From Pseudoalteromonas byunsanensis (lineage in GTDB: Bacteria; Pseudomonadota; Gammaproteobacteria; Enterobacterales; Alteromonadaceae): DNA of 64,000 nt. The notes beneath the pieces were generated by a model that was not told the DNA's origin, did not search any database, and worked only from the letters and a program-made list of their open reading frames with translations. Below are positions 1 to 9,063 of this stretch, one piece after another. The position numbers and the translations under genes were made by a program. The stretch covers positions 1 through 64,000 of the forward strand of contig NZ_MNAN01000025.1 of NCBI RefSeq assembly GCF_001854475.1, given 5' to 3'. Every line of letters starts with the position of its first letter. Positions within the stretch are counted from its first letter, which is position 1.

Positions 1-46
1 TTAATTCTTCAATTTTATAATCAATTCTAAGTTCAAGGAGTGAACG

Positions 47-1021
47 ATGGGATTAGCAAGGAAGCGGCAAATCAGTTTGTCAGATACACCTTATTATCAC
101 TGTGTGTCACGCTGTGTTCGCCGCGCATTTTTATGCGGAGAAGATAAGCTGACGGGTAAATCATATGAACATCGCCGCGGCTGGGTAGAGCAGCGTTTAC
201 TGTTCTTAGCGAAGGTGTTTTGCATCGATGTGTGTGCTTTTGCAGTCATGAGTAATCACACCCATGTAGTGTTGTATATAGATGCTGAAAAAGCACAGAG
301 GTTGAGTGACAAAGCGGTGTTACTACGCTGGCACAAGCTGTTTAAAGGCTCAAAGCGTGCTCTGATGTACTTACAAGGAGAGTGCTTAGATGAAGGTCAG
401 CGCTTCTTTTTAGACAAAGAGATAAAAGAATACAGAAACAGACTCTCAAGCATCAGTTGGTTTATGCGTGTCCTTAATGAAAACATCGCGCGCAGGGCGA
501 ATAAAGAAGATAAATGCACAGGTCATTTTTGGGAAGGGCGGTTCAAAAGCTAAGCGCTATTAGATGACGCGGCTCTAATGGCCTGTATGGCCTATATAGA
601 TTTAAACCCTATCAGGGCGGAGATGGCAAAAACACCAGAAGACTCAGCTCATACCAGTATTAAACTACGTTGCCAACATGCAAAAGCAGGTAAACAACCA
701 AAACAGCTTGCACGCTTTGCGGGTAGTCCCAGAAAACATATACCAAAGGGTTTGCCATTCGAACTTAAATCTTACTTACAGCTTGTTGAGCTCACAGGTA
801 AATGTATTCGCTTAGACAAACGTGGCTACATAGAAGAACATGAAGCGCCCATCTTGCAACGATTAAACATTCAAGCTTACAACTGGATAAAGCTCACAAC
901 GCAATTTGAAAAGGTGTTTCATGGCGCAGTAGGTAAAACACATAATCTTGATGTGTACTGTGAGCGACAACAGCATAAACGGCGACGAAGTATCAAAATT
1001 AGTGAAGCGCTATTTTCCTAA
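47..1021 (+). pseudogene. REP-associated tyrosine transposase, interrupted by one stop codon
   Basis: This is a single-strand (HUH, Y1) transposase of the REP-associated/IS200-like type, which normally nicks DNA at palindromic repeats. The HUH signature is seen in SNHTHVVL near residue 70. The frame runs from 47, hits TAA at 551-553 right after RFKS, and continues in the same frame with ALLDDAALMACMAYIDLNP to 1021. The homology therefore carries through the stop, and one C-to-T change (CAA to TAA) would explain it. The start has an AAGGAG-type ribosome site (ttcaaggagtgaacgATG). The C-terminal half could restart at 578 but would lack the HUH motif, so I read the locus as a recent pseudogene. 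Confidence 0.85.
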
Positions 1022-1566
1022 TATCCAGCTAGCAATTATCCACACCAAGCGGGATATGCTGTAACAGGCAGGGACCATTGCGTTTAACACATGGGGTAAT
1101 TCTCTAAAAGTCATCCAGTTAAAATAATCACGACTCAATAATGGGGCATTTTTGGTTACATATCTCATCAAGGAATTCATCAAGGAAGCTGTGCCAGCTA
1201 GCACAAGGCTTAGCTTACCTGTTCTTTATTTCTATTTTTAAAGTGACTGTCCTGACTTTACTCTCTGACTTTACTCTGACTTTACTCTAACTTCTTTATT
1301 CCAATGATTTTATGGCTTATTTTAATTCTTAAGATACTACAACAATGGGTTCTTACGTAATCATGGTTGCGCTAGAACCAGCTCATCACTAAATAATGAA
1401 AAATGGCCTTCGGCTATAAACTCTCTAGCAAAAACAATAAAGGTATTGCGATTCGTCATTCACTGCACCTCATAAAATTTCACAGCCTATTTTGTGAGCA
1501 AAAAAGGGACAATACATGTAAATTATGAAATAATGCAGTGATAATCGAACACAAAGGAATAAAAAA
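1022..1566. other. intergenic region between transposase remnant and secreted protein
   Basis: I see no convincing gene here. The region holds a short direct-repeat cluster (1252-1288) and must carry the promoter of the secreted-protein pair that starts at 1567. A 64-codon frame on the minus strand (1010-1204) has no recognisable product. Confidence 0.5.
1252..1288. repeat. short direct repeats CTGACTTTACT, three copies
   Basis: Three copies of CTGACTTTACT start at 1252, 1265 and 1276. They lie in the intergenic region and have no assigned role; simple slippage is enough to explain them. Confidence 0.7.
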
Positions 1567-4500
1567 ATGAACTTTATGAGGACAAACTTCTATCTGTTTA
1601 TAGTATTTTTGCTCTATAGCTTTAATACATACGCAAGCACCCCAAGTACTCCCTCTTTTTTAGATAACGGTCAGCCCTATCACATATTTCGCGGTACTTA
1701 TACTTACCGTTGGAATAGCATTAGTAATGCAACTAGGTACGAGGTCGAAAAAACGATTGATGGTTCAACATCTCGCCACTCTCTTGGCTTAAGTACCTCT
1801 TACTCTGAAACGTTTACTCGCACTTTGACATACGTTGCGCGTATCAGAGCCTGTAATAGGTCTGGCTGTAGTCCATGGAGTGCTAACGAAGTTAATATCG
1901 TAAGACCCTATACAAAACCAAATGATACGGCTGTTTCAGCGCCAAGCAGTTCATCAACCGGACGCTACACGTTAACTTGGTCTCAGCCATGGGGACATGG
2001 TATCAATAGCTATCGATTAGAACGATCAATGAATGGCACATCGAATTGGATAGTACTTAGTACAGCAAACACGAGAAGTTATTCAGAAAGTGTGAGTTCT
2101 AGTGGCACTTACAACTACCGCGTGATGGTATGTAATGTTGACAATAGATGTTCAAACTACTCACGTATAGCGACGGTAAACGTTGACATACTGACGCCGC
2201 CAACCACCCCTGCCTTTTTAGACAATGGACAACCGTACCACATTTTACGTGGTACTTATACGTACAGATTTAGTAGCGTAAGCAAAGCAACTCACTATGA
2301 AGTGGAGAAGTCATACGACGGCTCTAAATCCATTGTTAACCTAGGCTCGAGTACTTCATACTCAGAAACATTCACCCGTACACTGACATACGTAGCACGC
2401 ATTAGAGCATGTAACGCAGCTGGCTGTAGCGCTTGGAGCGCAAATGAAGTCAATATTGTAAGACCGTATACAAAACCAAACGATACCGCCATCACAGCCC
2501 CTAGCAGTTCAAGTACAGGTCAATATACCCTGACATGGAAACAACCATGGGGACATGGTATTACTAAATATCAATTAGAGCGCTCAATTGGTTCAACTAA
2601 TAACTGGCAAGTGATTAGTACTCGCAATGCGTTAAGCTATTCTGAAAATGTCACTTCAAGCAATACCTATTATTACCGTGCTATTGTTTGTAATATCGAT
2701 AACCTATGCTCGAATTATTCTCAGATAGTCTCTGTGAATGTCAGCATTGCTCATAAACCTGTAACCCCCGTTACAAAGCCAAATTTTCATGGTGATCTCT
2801 ACTACCCTATAAACACCTCAGTGTCATTTTGTATCCACGATCAACGCTCTGGTGACCCTGCAACACAGTATAAAATTCATACTGCTGCGGAAGGAGATTC
2901 ACTTGCCTATAGCCATACTATCAACAGAGCACAATCATGCACACCTACGAGCAAGAGCTTTGGTACATTAAAGCGTTATAATATCGCATATCAGGCTTGT
3001 AATAGCGCGGGCTGTAGTGCCATGAGTCCAACTGAAAGGATCGTTATTTTCGACAAGCCACATACGCCTACAGTCACTATGAGCCAAAGCCAGGTAACAA
3101 CGGGTGAAAACGTAAGCGCTACTATCAATGTTGGTGCGGGCACTATTTGGAGTGGTGCATTTTATAAAGCGTCACACACTACGCCGTCAGGTACAACCAC
3201 CCAATCAGAGCAACGTTTTGACAACGGCCATCCTGCAACAAACTGGGACAGTCCGGCTCTAACACAAGCAGGAAACCATACTTTTTCTTTCGTCACGTGT
3301 AACAAAACCGCGGCATATTGCAGCCAAAGTGCAACTTATACGGTGAAAGTACAAGGTGAAACACCAAGTGTCACATTCATTGATTCCAGTTTAGGAGGCT
3401 TTGTTTTTAATGAAGGCGAATCGTTACGCACAACCACAGCAGAAGCAGTTAATCGCGTTGAATACAAGCAACCAAACGGTACTTGGACTCAAGCAAGTGC
3501 AAGTAACGGATATTACTCTATTCCCTTAACTGGCTTAGAAATTGGCAAACACTCTATATCAGCACGTGCTGTATCAACGAGTGGGCAAGTGTCTCGTATC
3601 ACGACCCAAGACATTACAATTGCGCCTATCAGTGCAAATGAAAGCACCGTCAATCTGAGCGACTTCAACATATTGGTAAAAAGACCTCACGAAGCATGTT
3701 TACCAAACACGAATAACGCTTATGATCAAAATGACAAAGCATTGTCACTGGCATTAGAAGTATCTGGTAAATTGGGTAAAAAGCTTGCGCTGCCAGCGGG
3801 TAAACTGTGCGTCAGTACTCATTTTAATATCACTCAACCAACTGTATTGATTGGTAGTGCAATCGCAAGCACCCATTTAACTTATGCTTGTCAAACATCT
3901 GCATCTCTTGCTTGCGCAAGTACACCTCTTATCTCTGTTAACGCAAATCTACAGCTGATAGGGATGACAATCTCTCATGAAGAAAACAGTGAGGCCAAAA
4001 AAGAGCTCATTTCAAGCATCTCAAAAATTTCTAACCCAACCCGAGCACAGCTGAACGAACTGGCGGTTACGCATGTTGGTAATATTACAGATATTGATGG
4101 CTTAAGCGTGGGGAATTCAGATATTAACCTAACTTTAAGCTCGGTGAGATTAGGTGGGTTTAAGCACGGAATCATTGCCAACAGCTTATCATCGGCCAGT
4201 AGAGTAAATATTTATAATACTGAGATCGTGTATATCGAAACAGGTATTAAGCTACAAGCGGCCATACCAAGTCAGGTAGTTCAACTTTCTGCCGAACGTT
4301 TACTTGTACAACGCATCATAGATGGCACATTCGTCGACTTACACAATATAAACAGTAAGTTCGATACGTTTAATATTCAAGCTAGTTTTCATGCAGCACA
4401 AACGTTTGATGCCATAAGAGGCGTTAAATCTTCAAGTGATAATGGTTCATCAACGCTCAGTGTAAGTAATTTCTACAGCGAATTTGTCCACAATGTTTTC

Positions 4501-5043
4501 TCATTATCAAACTTAAAACAAGCGGACCTAAGCAACCTTTATAATCAGGGTCGCGACTATAACAAGCCTTATCGTCTTGGTAACTCGATGTTTGACATCA
4601 ACAATGTATCAACACTCAATATAGAGGGTAATGCAGGGAAACATCATTGGGATCACATGTGGAACGTTCGTGGAGACTCAACTGTCAACGAGTTTACAGA
4701 TCAACGAGCGAGTGCCGCCGAAAGCTCAATGGAACAAGGTGCACTAATAACGAAACCTCTGTTCTCATTGGAAAAAACGTTTAGCAATATTCAAGGCGCC
4801 GTCACCTTACTTTCAAAGAAACAACTGTTCAAAGAGAACATGTTGAAAGTGGAATTACGCTATGCCGACAAACGAAAAGAAGTACTCGTTTATACCTCGT
4901 CAGCCAGTAGTTCAGCACAATTTACGACATCGTACGACAACGGTGCCGGACTTTCTTTGAGCATAAACTCAGACAGGCAACTCGTGTTAAGCGCGTCGCG
5001 CGCATTATCAAATGTCACGGTTGTGATAACTCAAATTCATTAA
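1567..5043 (+). CDS. large secreted protein with fibronectin-like repeats and a C-terminal beta-helix
   Basis: This 1158-residue protein is probably exported by Sec: it starts with a hydrophobic signal segment ending near TYAS (residue 24). Residues about 25-400 hold two near-identical blocks of roughly 190 residues. Each starts with FLDNGQPYHI and pairs two fibronectin type III-like modules with conserved RACN..GCS.WS segments. More divergent Ig/FN3-like modules follow to about residue 690. The last 450 residues (from LSDFNILVKRP) look like a right-handed parallel beta-helix of the pectate-lyase/polysaccharidase type. It is followed after 13 bp by a second beta-helix gene, so the two are probably co-transcribed. 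A role in binding or cleaving a surface polysaccharide is inference; no catalytic residues could be assigned. Confidence 0.75.
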   Translation: MNFMRTNFYLFIVFLLYSFNTYASTPSTPSFLDNGQPYHIFRGTYTYRWNSISNATRYEVEKTIDGSTSRHSLGLSTSYSETFTRTLTYVARIRACNRSGCSPWSANEVNIVRPYTKPNDTAVSAPSSSSTGRYTLTWSQPWGHGINSYRLERSMNGTSNWIVLSTANTRSYSESVSSSGTYNYRVMVCNVDNRCSNYSRIATVNVDILTPPTTPAFLDNGQPYHILRGTYTYRFSSVSKATHYEVEKSYDGSKSIVNLGSSTSYSETFTRTLTYVARIRACNAAGCSAWSANEVNIVRPYTKPNDTAITAPSSSSTGQYTLTWKQPWGHGITKYQLERSIGSTNNWQVISTRNALSYSENVTSSNTYYYRAIVCNIDNLCSNYSQIVSVNVSIAHKPVTPVTKPNFHGDLYYPINTSVSFCIHDQRSGDPATQYKIHTAAEGDSLAYSHTINRAQSCTPTSKSFGTLKRYNIAYQACNSAGCSAMSPTERIVIFDKPHTPTVTMSQSQVTTGENVSATINVGAGTIWSGAFYKASHTTPSGTTTQSEQRFDNGHPATNWDSPALTQAGNHTFSFVTCNKTAAYCSQSATYTVKVQGETPSVTFIDSSLGGFVFNEGESLRTTTAEAVNRVEYKQPNGTWTQASASNGYYSIPLTGLEIGKHSISARAVSTSGQVSRITTQDITIAPISANESTVNLSDFNILVKRPHEACLPNTNNAYDQNDKALSLALEVSGKLGKKLALPAGKLCVSTHFNITQPTVLIGSAIASTHLTYACQTSASLACASTPLISVNANLQLIGMTISHEENSEAKKELISSISKISNPTRAQLNELAVTHVGNITDIDGLSVGNSDINLTLSSVRLGGFKHGIIANSLSSASRVNIYNTEIVYIETGIKLQAAIPSQVVQLSAERLLVQRIIDGTFVDLHNINSKFDTFNIQASFHAAQTFDAIRGVKSSSDNGSSTLSVSNFYSEFVHNVFSLSNLKQADLSNLYNQGRDYNKPYRLGNSMFDINNVSTLNIEGNAGKHHWDHMWNVRGDSTVNEFTDQRASAAESSMEQGALITKPLFSLEKTFSNIQGAVTLLSKKQLFKENMLKVELRYADKRKEVLVYTSSASSSAQFTTSYDNGAGLSLSINSDRQLVLSASRALSNVTVVITQIH

Positions 5044-5056
5044 TGGAATACGAACA

Positions 5057-6472
5057 ATGAGAATACTATCAACTTTTTCTTTAATACTAGTGGCAGCGAC
5101 AAGCCAAGTCTATGCGGCAACCAACTATTGTAAAAGCCAATATGGCGAAAATTTTATTACGCTAGACTCTGCTTCACAATTTCAATCAGTGATTAACTCT
5201 GCAATGACAACTGGCCAATTTATTTTTATTCCAAATGGGGAGTATACAATCAATGCAATGCTAGATCTGAATGATAGTAACCCAGTGACTATTTGTGGCG
5301 AGTCAAAAAGTGGTGTAGTGTTAAAAACCAACATCAGCGACCCGTTATTTGGCATTCAATCCCAGACGACATTGGACAATATGACCTTAATAAATACGGC
5401 ATCCAAAGGTACAGCCATTTATGTGCGCTACTCTAGTTCGTTTAGTGACATGAAAAACTTGGCTATTTCTGGCTTCCATACGGCATATTCTGGACGAAAA
5501 CACCTATATAGCTCGTTTGAGAACATTGATATCAGCGATGTAAACATTGGTATTGAATTACATAGTGATATTTTTAGATATTATGTTGTTCACAACAACA
5601 ACCAATATGGTTCACGCTTCCCAAAAACAGATGGTAAATTTAATAATAATTGCTATGTTACGAGTAAGCCTCCCTGTCAGACCAAAGATGACGATGGCAA
5701 TTTATTTTTTTATGATGATGGGTGGTTTAATAACGTCTTAAGATTTAAAAATATCTCTGTGTCTAATTTTACTGATTATGGCATAAAAATGCAGGCAATG
5801 ACTGTGCAGTTAGACAATGTGAGTTTAACCGGCGCATCGATAGACAGCAGCGTAGGCTTAATCATTGATTCTCCACAAGCACACCCTGAAAGAATGCTTG
5901 TACAAAAAGAGTCAGAAAATCTTAGAGCATATAACCTTGCATTTAACACTTTAAAACTCAGCAACCTTAAGACGGGTATCATCGCAGATGAAGTACAATA
6001 CATTTCGCTCAATACCGTCAACAAAGTCGGTGATGTATTAGAGCTCGTTAATGCAAAAAATGTAGATTATTTGAAGTTAGAGAATGTGCCAAACGCTGAG
6101 CGCTATCGTTTTGAAAATACGAAAGTACACGTTAATTCGAAACTGACTAATATTGACTCAATAAACTCAATGTTCTTTATCGAAAATGAAGCGAATAAGG
6201 CAAAGAGCTACCAATTTGCACTTGCAGCAAGAGGTAATTCAACGCAAGTAGCCATTCCCGCAGGCTATGACTGCCTTGCTATTTCAAGCTTCATTGATGG
6301 GTACTCAAAGCATGCAAGCCTTTGGCGTAAATCCAATGGCGCATTTACAAAGGTTGTTGGTCCTGACAATATCTCGGTAAGCACCACAGGTAATGTCGTG
6401 AAACTCACGTTAAACGCACCATCTTTAAAGCGAGGTAAGGCAACATTCTTGCCGTACAGTTACTGTGACTAA
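5057..6472 (+). CDS. secreted beta-helix protein
   Basis: This 471-residue protein has a clear signal peptide (cleavage near VYA, residue 20). It then reads as a stand-alone right-handed beta-helix: many short strands with N-x-(I/L) turns, for example TNISDPLFGI, LDNMTLINTAS, FKNISVSNFTDYG. It resembles the C-terminal third of the preceding gene, suggesting the pair arose by duplication. The start lies 13 bp after the upstream stop. A hairpin terminator follows at 6546. Function is not recognisable beyond the fold; phage tailspike-like and polysaccharide-lyase-like proteins share this look. Confidence 0.7.
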   Translation: MRILSTFSLILVAATSQVYAATNYCKSQYGENFITLDSASQFQSVINSAMTTGQFIFIPNGEYTINAMLDLNDSNPVTICGESKSGVVLKTNISDPLFGIQSQTTLDNMTLINTASKGTAIYVRYSSSFSDMKNLAISGFHTAYSGRKHLYSSFENIDISDVNIGIELHSDIFRYYVVHNNNQYGSRFPKTDGKFNNNCYVTSKPPCQTKDDDGNLFFYDDGWFNNVLRFKNISVSNFTDYGIKMQAMTVQLDNVSLTGASIDSSVGLIIDSPQAHPERMLVQKESENLRAYNLAFNTLKLSNLKTGIIADEVQYISLNTVNKVGDVLELVNAKNVDYLKLENVPNAERYRFENTKVHVNSKLTNIDSINSMFFIENEANKAKSYQFALAARGNSTQVAIPAGYDCLAISSFIDGYSKHASLWRKSNGAFTKVVGPDNISVSTTGNVVKLTLNAPSLKRGKATFLPYSYCD

Positions 6473-6545
6473 AGGTGAGTGAAACAATTAAATTGCACAT
6501 GTATGACATGATACATTGCCATTTACTGTAACCACTCATAACGCC

Positions 6546-6590
6546 TATCCGGCTCCAGAATTCAATATGAAACTAGAGCCGGATATTTTT
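6546..6590 (+). terminator. rho-independent terminator of the beta-helix gene pair
   Basis: TATCCGGCTC and GAGCCGGATA form a perfect 10-bp stem around a 20-nt loop, followed by TTTTT. It lies about 75 bp after the stop at 6472. Confidence 0.8.
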
Positions 6591-6720
6591 ACCCACGTAA
6601 CCTGCTACCCAAAAAAACGTCAGCTAAAAAACAATGATTACATTTGTAATGCATAGGTTGCATGTGCTGTCTAATATATTTAACAACACCAATTTTCAAC
6701 ATTTAACAACCGCTAGAAAC

Positions 6721-7013
6721 ATGGACTGGATGTATGTTTTACCTACTAGCTTATTTGTATTTGAGAAAGGATTAAAAAAGTAGGCATTTCGTCAAATGAG
6801 CCACAAAAACAAGCAAAAGCATTAAAGTGGCACTCTAGCTATAGTAGCGCCGACTTGGCCTATGCAGTTTGGCGAATGGAAGTGCCACATTCTGTTGGCC
6901 TAGGGGTTGGCGGTGACAACGTCGAGTACGTCTGGTTTGGTCACTTATGTGATCAAGATTTAGTGAGCAGTGTTCAAACACTGCTCAGCTTTATTTGCGG
7001 GTGCTTGGAATAA
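6721..7013 (+). pseudogene. small hypothetical gene split at an A-run (frameshift or -1 slippage)
   Basis: A frame starting ATG at 6721 reads MDWMYVLPTSLFVFEKGLKK and stops at 6781-6783. A second frame, one base back, continues as VGISSNEPQKQ... to a stop at 7011-7013 and has no start of its own. The join falls at TTA AAA AAG (6772-6780), the classic A-AAA-AAG slippery heptamer in the correct phase for -1 slippage. Alternatively one A has been lost from the run. The combined product would be about 97 residues. No family is recognised and the ribosome site is weak, so both coding status and mechanism are uncertain. Confidence 0.35.
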
Positions 7014-7097
7014 ATGCAAAAATAATGTTAAACCTTACTAAGGTAATTTAAAGAACCTATCGATAAATAAGGCCTCTTCACGTATAAGGAATATGTT

Positions 7098-7805
7098 ATG
7101 AAGATAGGTAACCCAGCCATTAGTCAGGCCCAGCTTAATACCACAACGCAAGTATCTGACAGAAAAAAGCCCATTAGCGATGAGCTCAACATTGCCGCCA
7201 AACAACAGCATGCACAAAGTGATATGAACGATGACCCAGCTCTGGTAAACAACCAAAACCTGCACGACATTGAAGTAACGTCTGTGAGTGTTTATGAGCC
7301 AGAGCGGTTTGCGAAGGTGTCTCAAACACTTTATTTTGGTGAATTACCCAGTTTATTCAGAGGTATGCAATCCCATTATCAAGACTTTATGAGTGAACTG
7401 GAAAAATCAGATCCAGAGCTGGCAAAATTAGAATGGAGCTTTTCTATTGACGAGGGTGGCCAACTGGTTGTTAATGGCCCTATCAGTAATGAAAACAAAG
7501 CGTATCTGGAAGAAAAACTCAATGAAAACAATGAGCTTGTGCAATTAGCCAAACAAGTCCCCGATGTCATGATGAAAGGACTGGCCTACGACAGAGGCGC
7601 TGACGGTAAGGCCAATGCGTGGGGCAAATATGATGTAAACACCGAAAACCTAAAAAATATTCTGGATTTTAGAGAAGTACTAGACAGCACTTACACCGAG
7701 CGGGATGATATTTCCTACTTTAAAGACAACTTTAACACCTTTGAATTTGCCGAGAACGTGGCAAGCCAATTAAAAAGAAAAGCCGAGGTCAAATTTAGTT
7801 ATTAA
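7098..7805 (+). CDS. hypothetical protein, 235 residues
   Basis: I do not recognise this protein. It has no signal peptide or membrane segment. The first 60 residues are polar, Q/N/D-rich and probably disordered. Residues 70-235 look like a mixed alpha/beta soluble domain with many acidic residues (LEKSDPELAKLEWSF, YLEEKLNENNE). The start has AAGGAATATGTTATG upstream, a reasonable ribosome site. It lies next to the Tn7-like remnant and faces the tnsA fragment tail to tail, so it could be accessory cargo, but that is only positional inference. Confidence 0.6.
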   Translation: MKIGNPAISQAQLNTTTQVSDRKKPISDELNIAAKQQHAQSDMNDDPALVNNQNLHDIEVTSVSVYEPERFAKVSQTLYFGELPSLFRGMQSHYQDFMSELEKSDPELAKLEWSFSIDEGGQLVVNGPISNENKAYLEEKLNENNELVQLAKQVPDVMMKGLAYDRGADGKANAWGKYDVNTENLKNILDFREVLDSTYTERDDISYFKDNFNTFEFAENVASQLKRKAEVKFSY

Positions 7806-7837
7806 ATTGATACTCACCAACTGTGTAATGCTAAATA

Positions 7838-8194
7838 TTAGAGTGAGTGTGTATTTAGGTTTGTAGGTGTTGGTAACCCCCCCCGAACATTTGGGTGTTT
7901 GATACCAGCAGATTCAGCTAGCTCTAATGTTATCTCGCGCTCTAGCGGAAACTGCTCTTTGACTTGCAGCACATCCTGCCGCCACTCGAGCAAGTAGAAC
8001 ATGGATAGTTCAAGATCGGATAATAAATGATGGGTTCGTTTGGACTTATAACCAAAGACTCGATGTACACGACCATCGGATGGCGCATCATAAACCGTTA
8101 ACCATGGCTTGTAATCCTGATACTCGCCAGTACCGCGCCCCTCTTTAATCCACTTACGATATTGCGCCTCAGTATGGCCAATCTTCCTAGACAT
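7838..8194 (-). pseudogene. tnsA: truncated Tn7-family TnsA endonuclease
   Basis: TnsA is the endonuclease subunit of the Tn7 heteromeric transposase; it cuts the 5' ends of the element. The 118-residue frame carries the N-terminal hallmark region: GRVHRVFGYKSKRTHHLLS, a nearby LEW, VKEQFPLER and GIKHPNVRG. Full TnsA proteins are about 270 residues, so only the first 100 or so remain. Similarity ends at a run of eight G (minus strand, 7877-7884), after which no frame looks like TnsA. The residual catalytic domain is incomplete, so the gene is dead. It points away from glmS, as tnsA does in an element inserted at attTn7. Confidence 0.75.
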
Positions 8195-8287
8195 AGAAAA
8201 TAAATTTAACCTATTGAATCTGACACACCAGAAAATAAAGTGTCGTCACACTAGTTGATATTCAAGCCCTCTATAACTAAACTTATC

Positions 8288-8325
8288 TAAAGTAGTATAA
8301 AGTAGTATAAAGTAGTATAAAGTAG
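8288..8325. repeat. 10-bp tandem repeats (TAAAGTAGTA) upstream of parD
   Basis: The unit TAAAGTAGTA is repeated 3.8 times with an exact 10-bp period, about one DNA turn, 30 bp before the antitoxin start. Ribbon-helix-helix antitoxins autoregulate by binding short repeated sites, so this may be the parDE operator (inference). The core also resembles the ATAAAGT part of the TnsB-like sites, so a transposon-end role is possible. Confidence 0.55.
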
Positions 8326-8354
8326 GATTAAATCCCCCCTTAAGGTGTTTGTTT

Positions 8355-8612
8355 ATGGCAATGGTAAAAAAGAGTATCACAGTAACTGAGCAGCAAGAGA
8401 AATGGATGCAAATGCAACTTGCGACAGGTGGTTACGCAAGTGACAGTGAATTATTACGTGATTTGATCAGAAAAGAACAAATGCGCAGTAATGAAATTGA
8501 AGTGCTCAGACAAGAACTTATTAAAGCGGAACAAAGTGGTTTTAGCTCAAGAAGTGCAGAAGATATTGTTAACGCTGTATTAGCTAAAAAGCAGACGAAT
8601 GACGACATATAG
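8355..8612 (+). CDS. parD: ParD-like type II antitoxin
   Basis: The product (about 85 residues) has the ParD/CopG ribbon-helix-helix layout: a short N-terminal strand (KSITVTEQQEKWM), then the YASDSELLRDLIRKEQ helix pair, and an acidic C-terminal tail that would neutralise the toxin. It should bind its own promoter and the ParE-like toxin encoded next door. ATG at 8355 is preferred over a TTG at 8349; AAGGTG lies 6-11 bp upstream. The toxin start overlaps its end by 14 bp, as is usual for such pairs. Confidence 0.85.
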   Translation: MAMVKKSITVTEQQEKWMQMQLATGGYASDSELLRDLIRKEQMRSNEIEVLRQELIKAEQSGFSSRSAEDIVNAVLAKKQTNDDI

Positions 8613-8889
8613 ATTAAGCAAAGCCGCCGACAAAGACTTAGAGCTGCTATTTGAATATGGTATCGACAACTTTGGCCTAACTAAAGCAAAAACATATGTT
8701 GATGGCTTAATCATTCAATTTCAAAATATTGCAACAAACCCACTTCACTACCAAACTGTGAGTCATATCCGTAAAGGGTATAGACGAAGTGTATACCGAA
8801 AGCATACTATCTATTTCAAAATAACGGGCGAAAGCGTTGATATAATGCGCGTACTGAGATCAGAAAACCTGTCGACAGCGTTTAAGTAA
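8599..8889 (+). CDS. parE: ParE-like toxin (RelE/ParE family)
   Basis: This 96-residue protein matches the ParE/RelE fold: an N-terminal strand YRLSKAADKDLELLFEYGIDNFG, a long helix with AKTYVDGLIIQF, a basic strand RRSVYRKHTIYFK and the closing IMRVL. ParE-type members poison DNA gyrase, though the target cannot be told from sequence. It overlaps the antitoxin by 14 bp. The module probably stabilises the small Tn7-like segment that contains it. Confidence 0.87.
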   Translation: MTTYRLSKAADKDLELLFEYGIDNFGLTKAKTYVDGLIIQFQNIATNPLHYQTVSHIRKGYRRSVYRKHTIYFKITGESVDIMRVLRSENLSTAFK

Positions 8890-9038
8890 ATGCGCTCAAG
8901 CATTGATTACTAGGTTTTCAAAAACAATATTATTGCCAGCCCTCGGTAGCCTTGTCGCGCCGCACTTTATAAGTGCATATTGAAACTATATTCCTAAGTC
9001 ACAAAAAATGTCGCCTAGCACTTTATTGTTCACCCACA

Positions 9039-9062
9039 AAAAAAGGCGCTTTCGCGCCTTTT
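9039..9062 (-). terminator. glmS terminator
   Basis: On the minus strand GGCGC-GAAA-GCGCC is followed by TTTTTT, directly after the glmS stop. The T-run borders the Tn7-like right end at 9038, so the terminator itself was left intact by the insertion. Confidence 0.9.
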
Positions 9063-9063
9063 C

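Larger units (their letters stand above)
8221..9038. mobile_element. small Tn7-like element (mini-element) at attTn7 carrying parDE
   Basis: The right boundary read inward on the minus strand is TGTGGGTGAACAATAAAGTG, very close to the Tn7 right end as I know it (TGTGGGCGGACAATAAAGTC). It ends at 9038, leaving exactly 25 bp before the glmS stop codon, the classical Tn7 insertion distance. Two repeats of the form TGTCGC-N3-GCACTTTAT lie at 9010-9026 and 8953-8970 and look like TnsB sites. An inverted, looser copy (ATAAAGTG with flanks, 8234-8250) lies near 8221 and may be the left end. The only cargo is parDE. No transposase is present inside. The left boundary and a target duplication are not certain. 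Confidence 0.55.

Noticed and set aside
1010..1204. Minus-strand 64-codon frame
   Set aside because: No ribosome site, no recognisable product, and it overlaps the transposase end.
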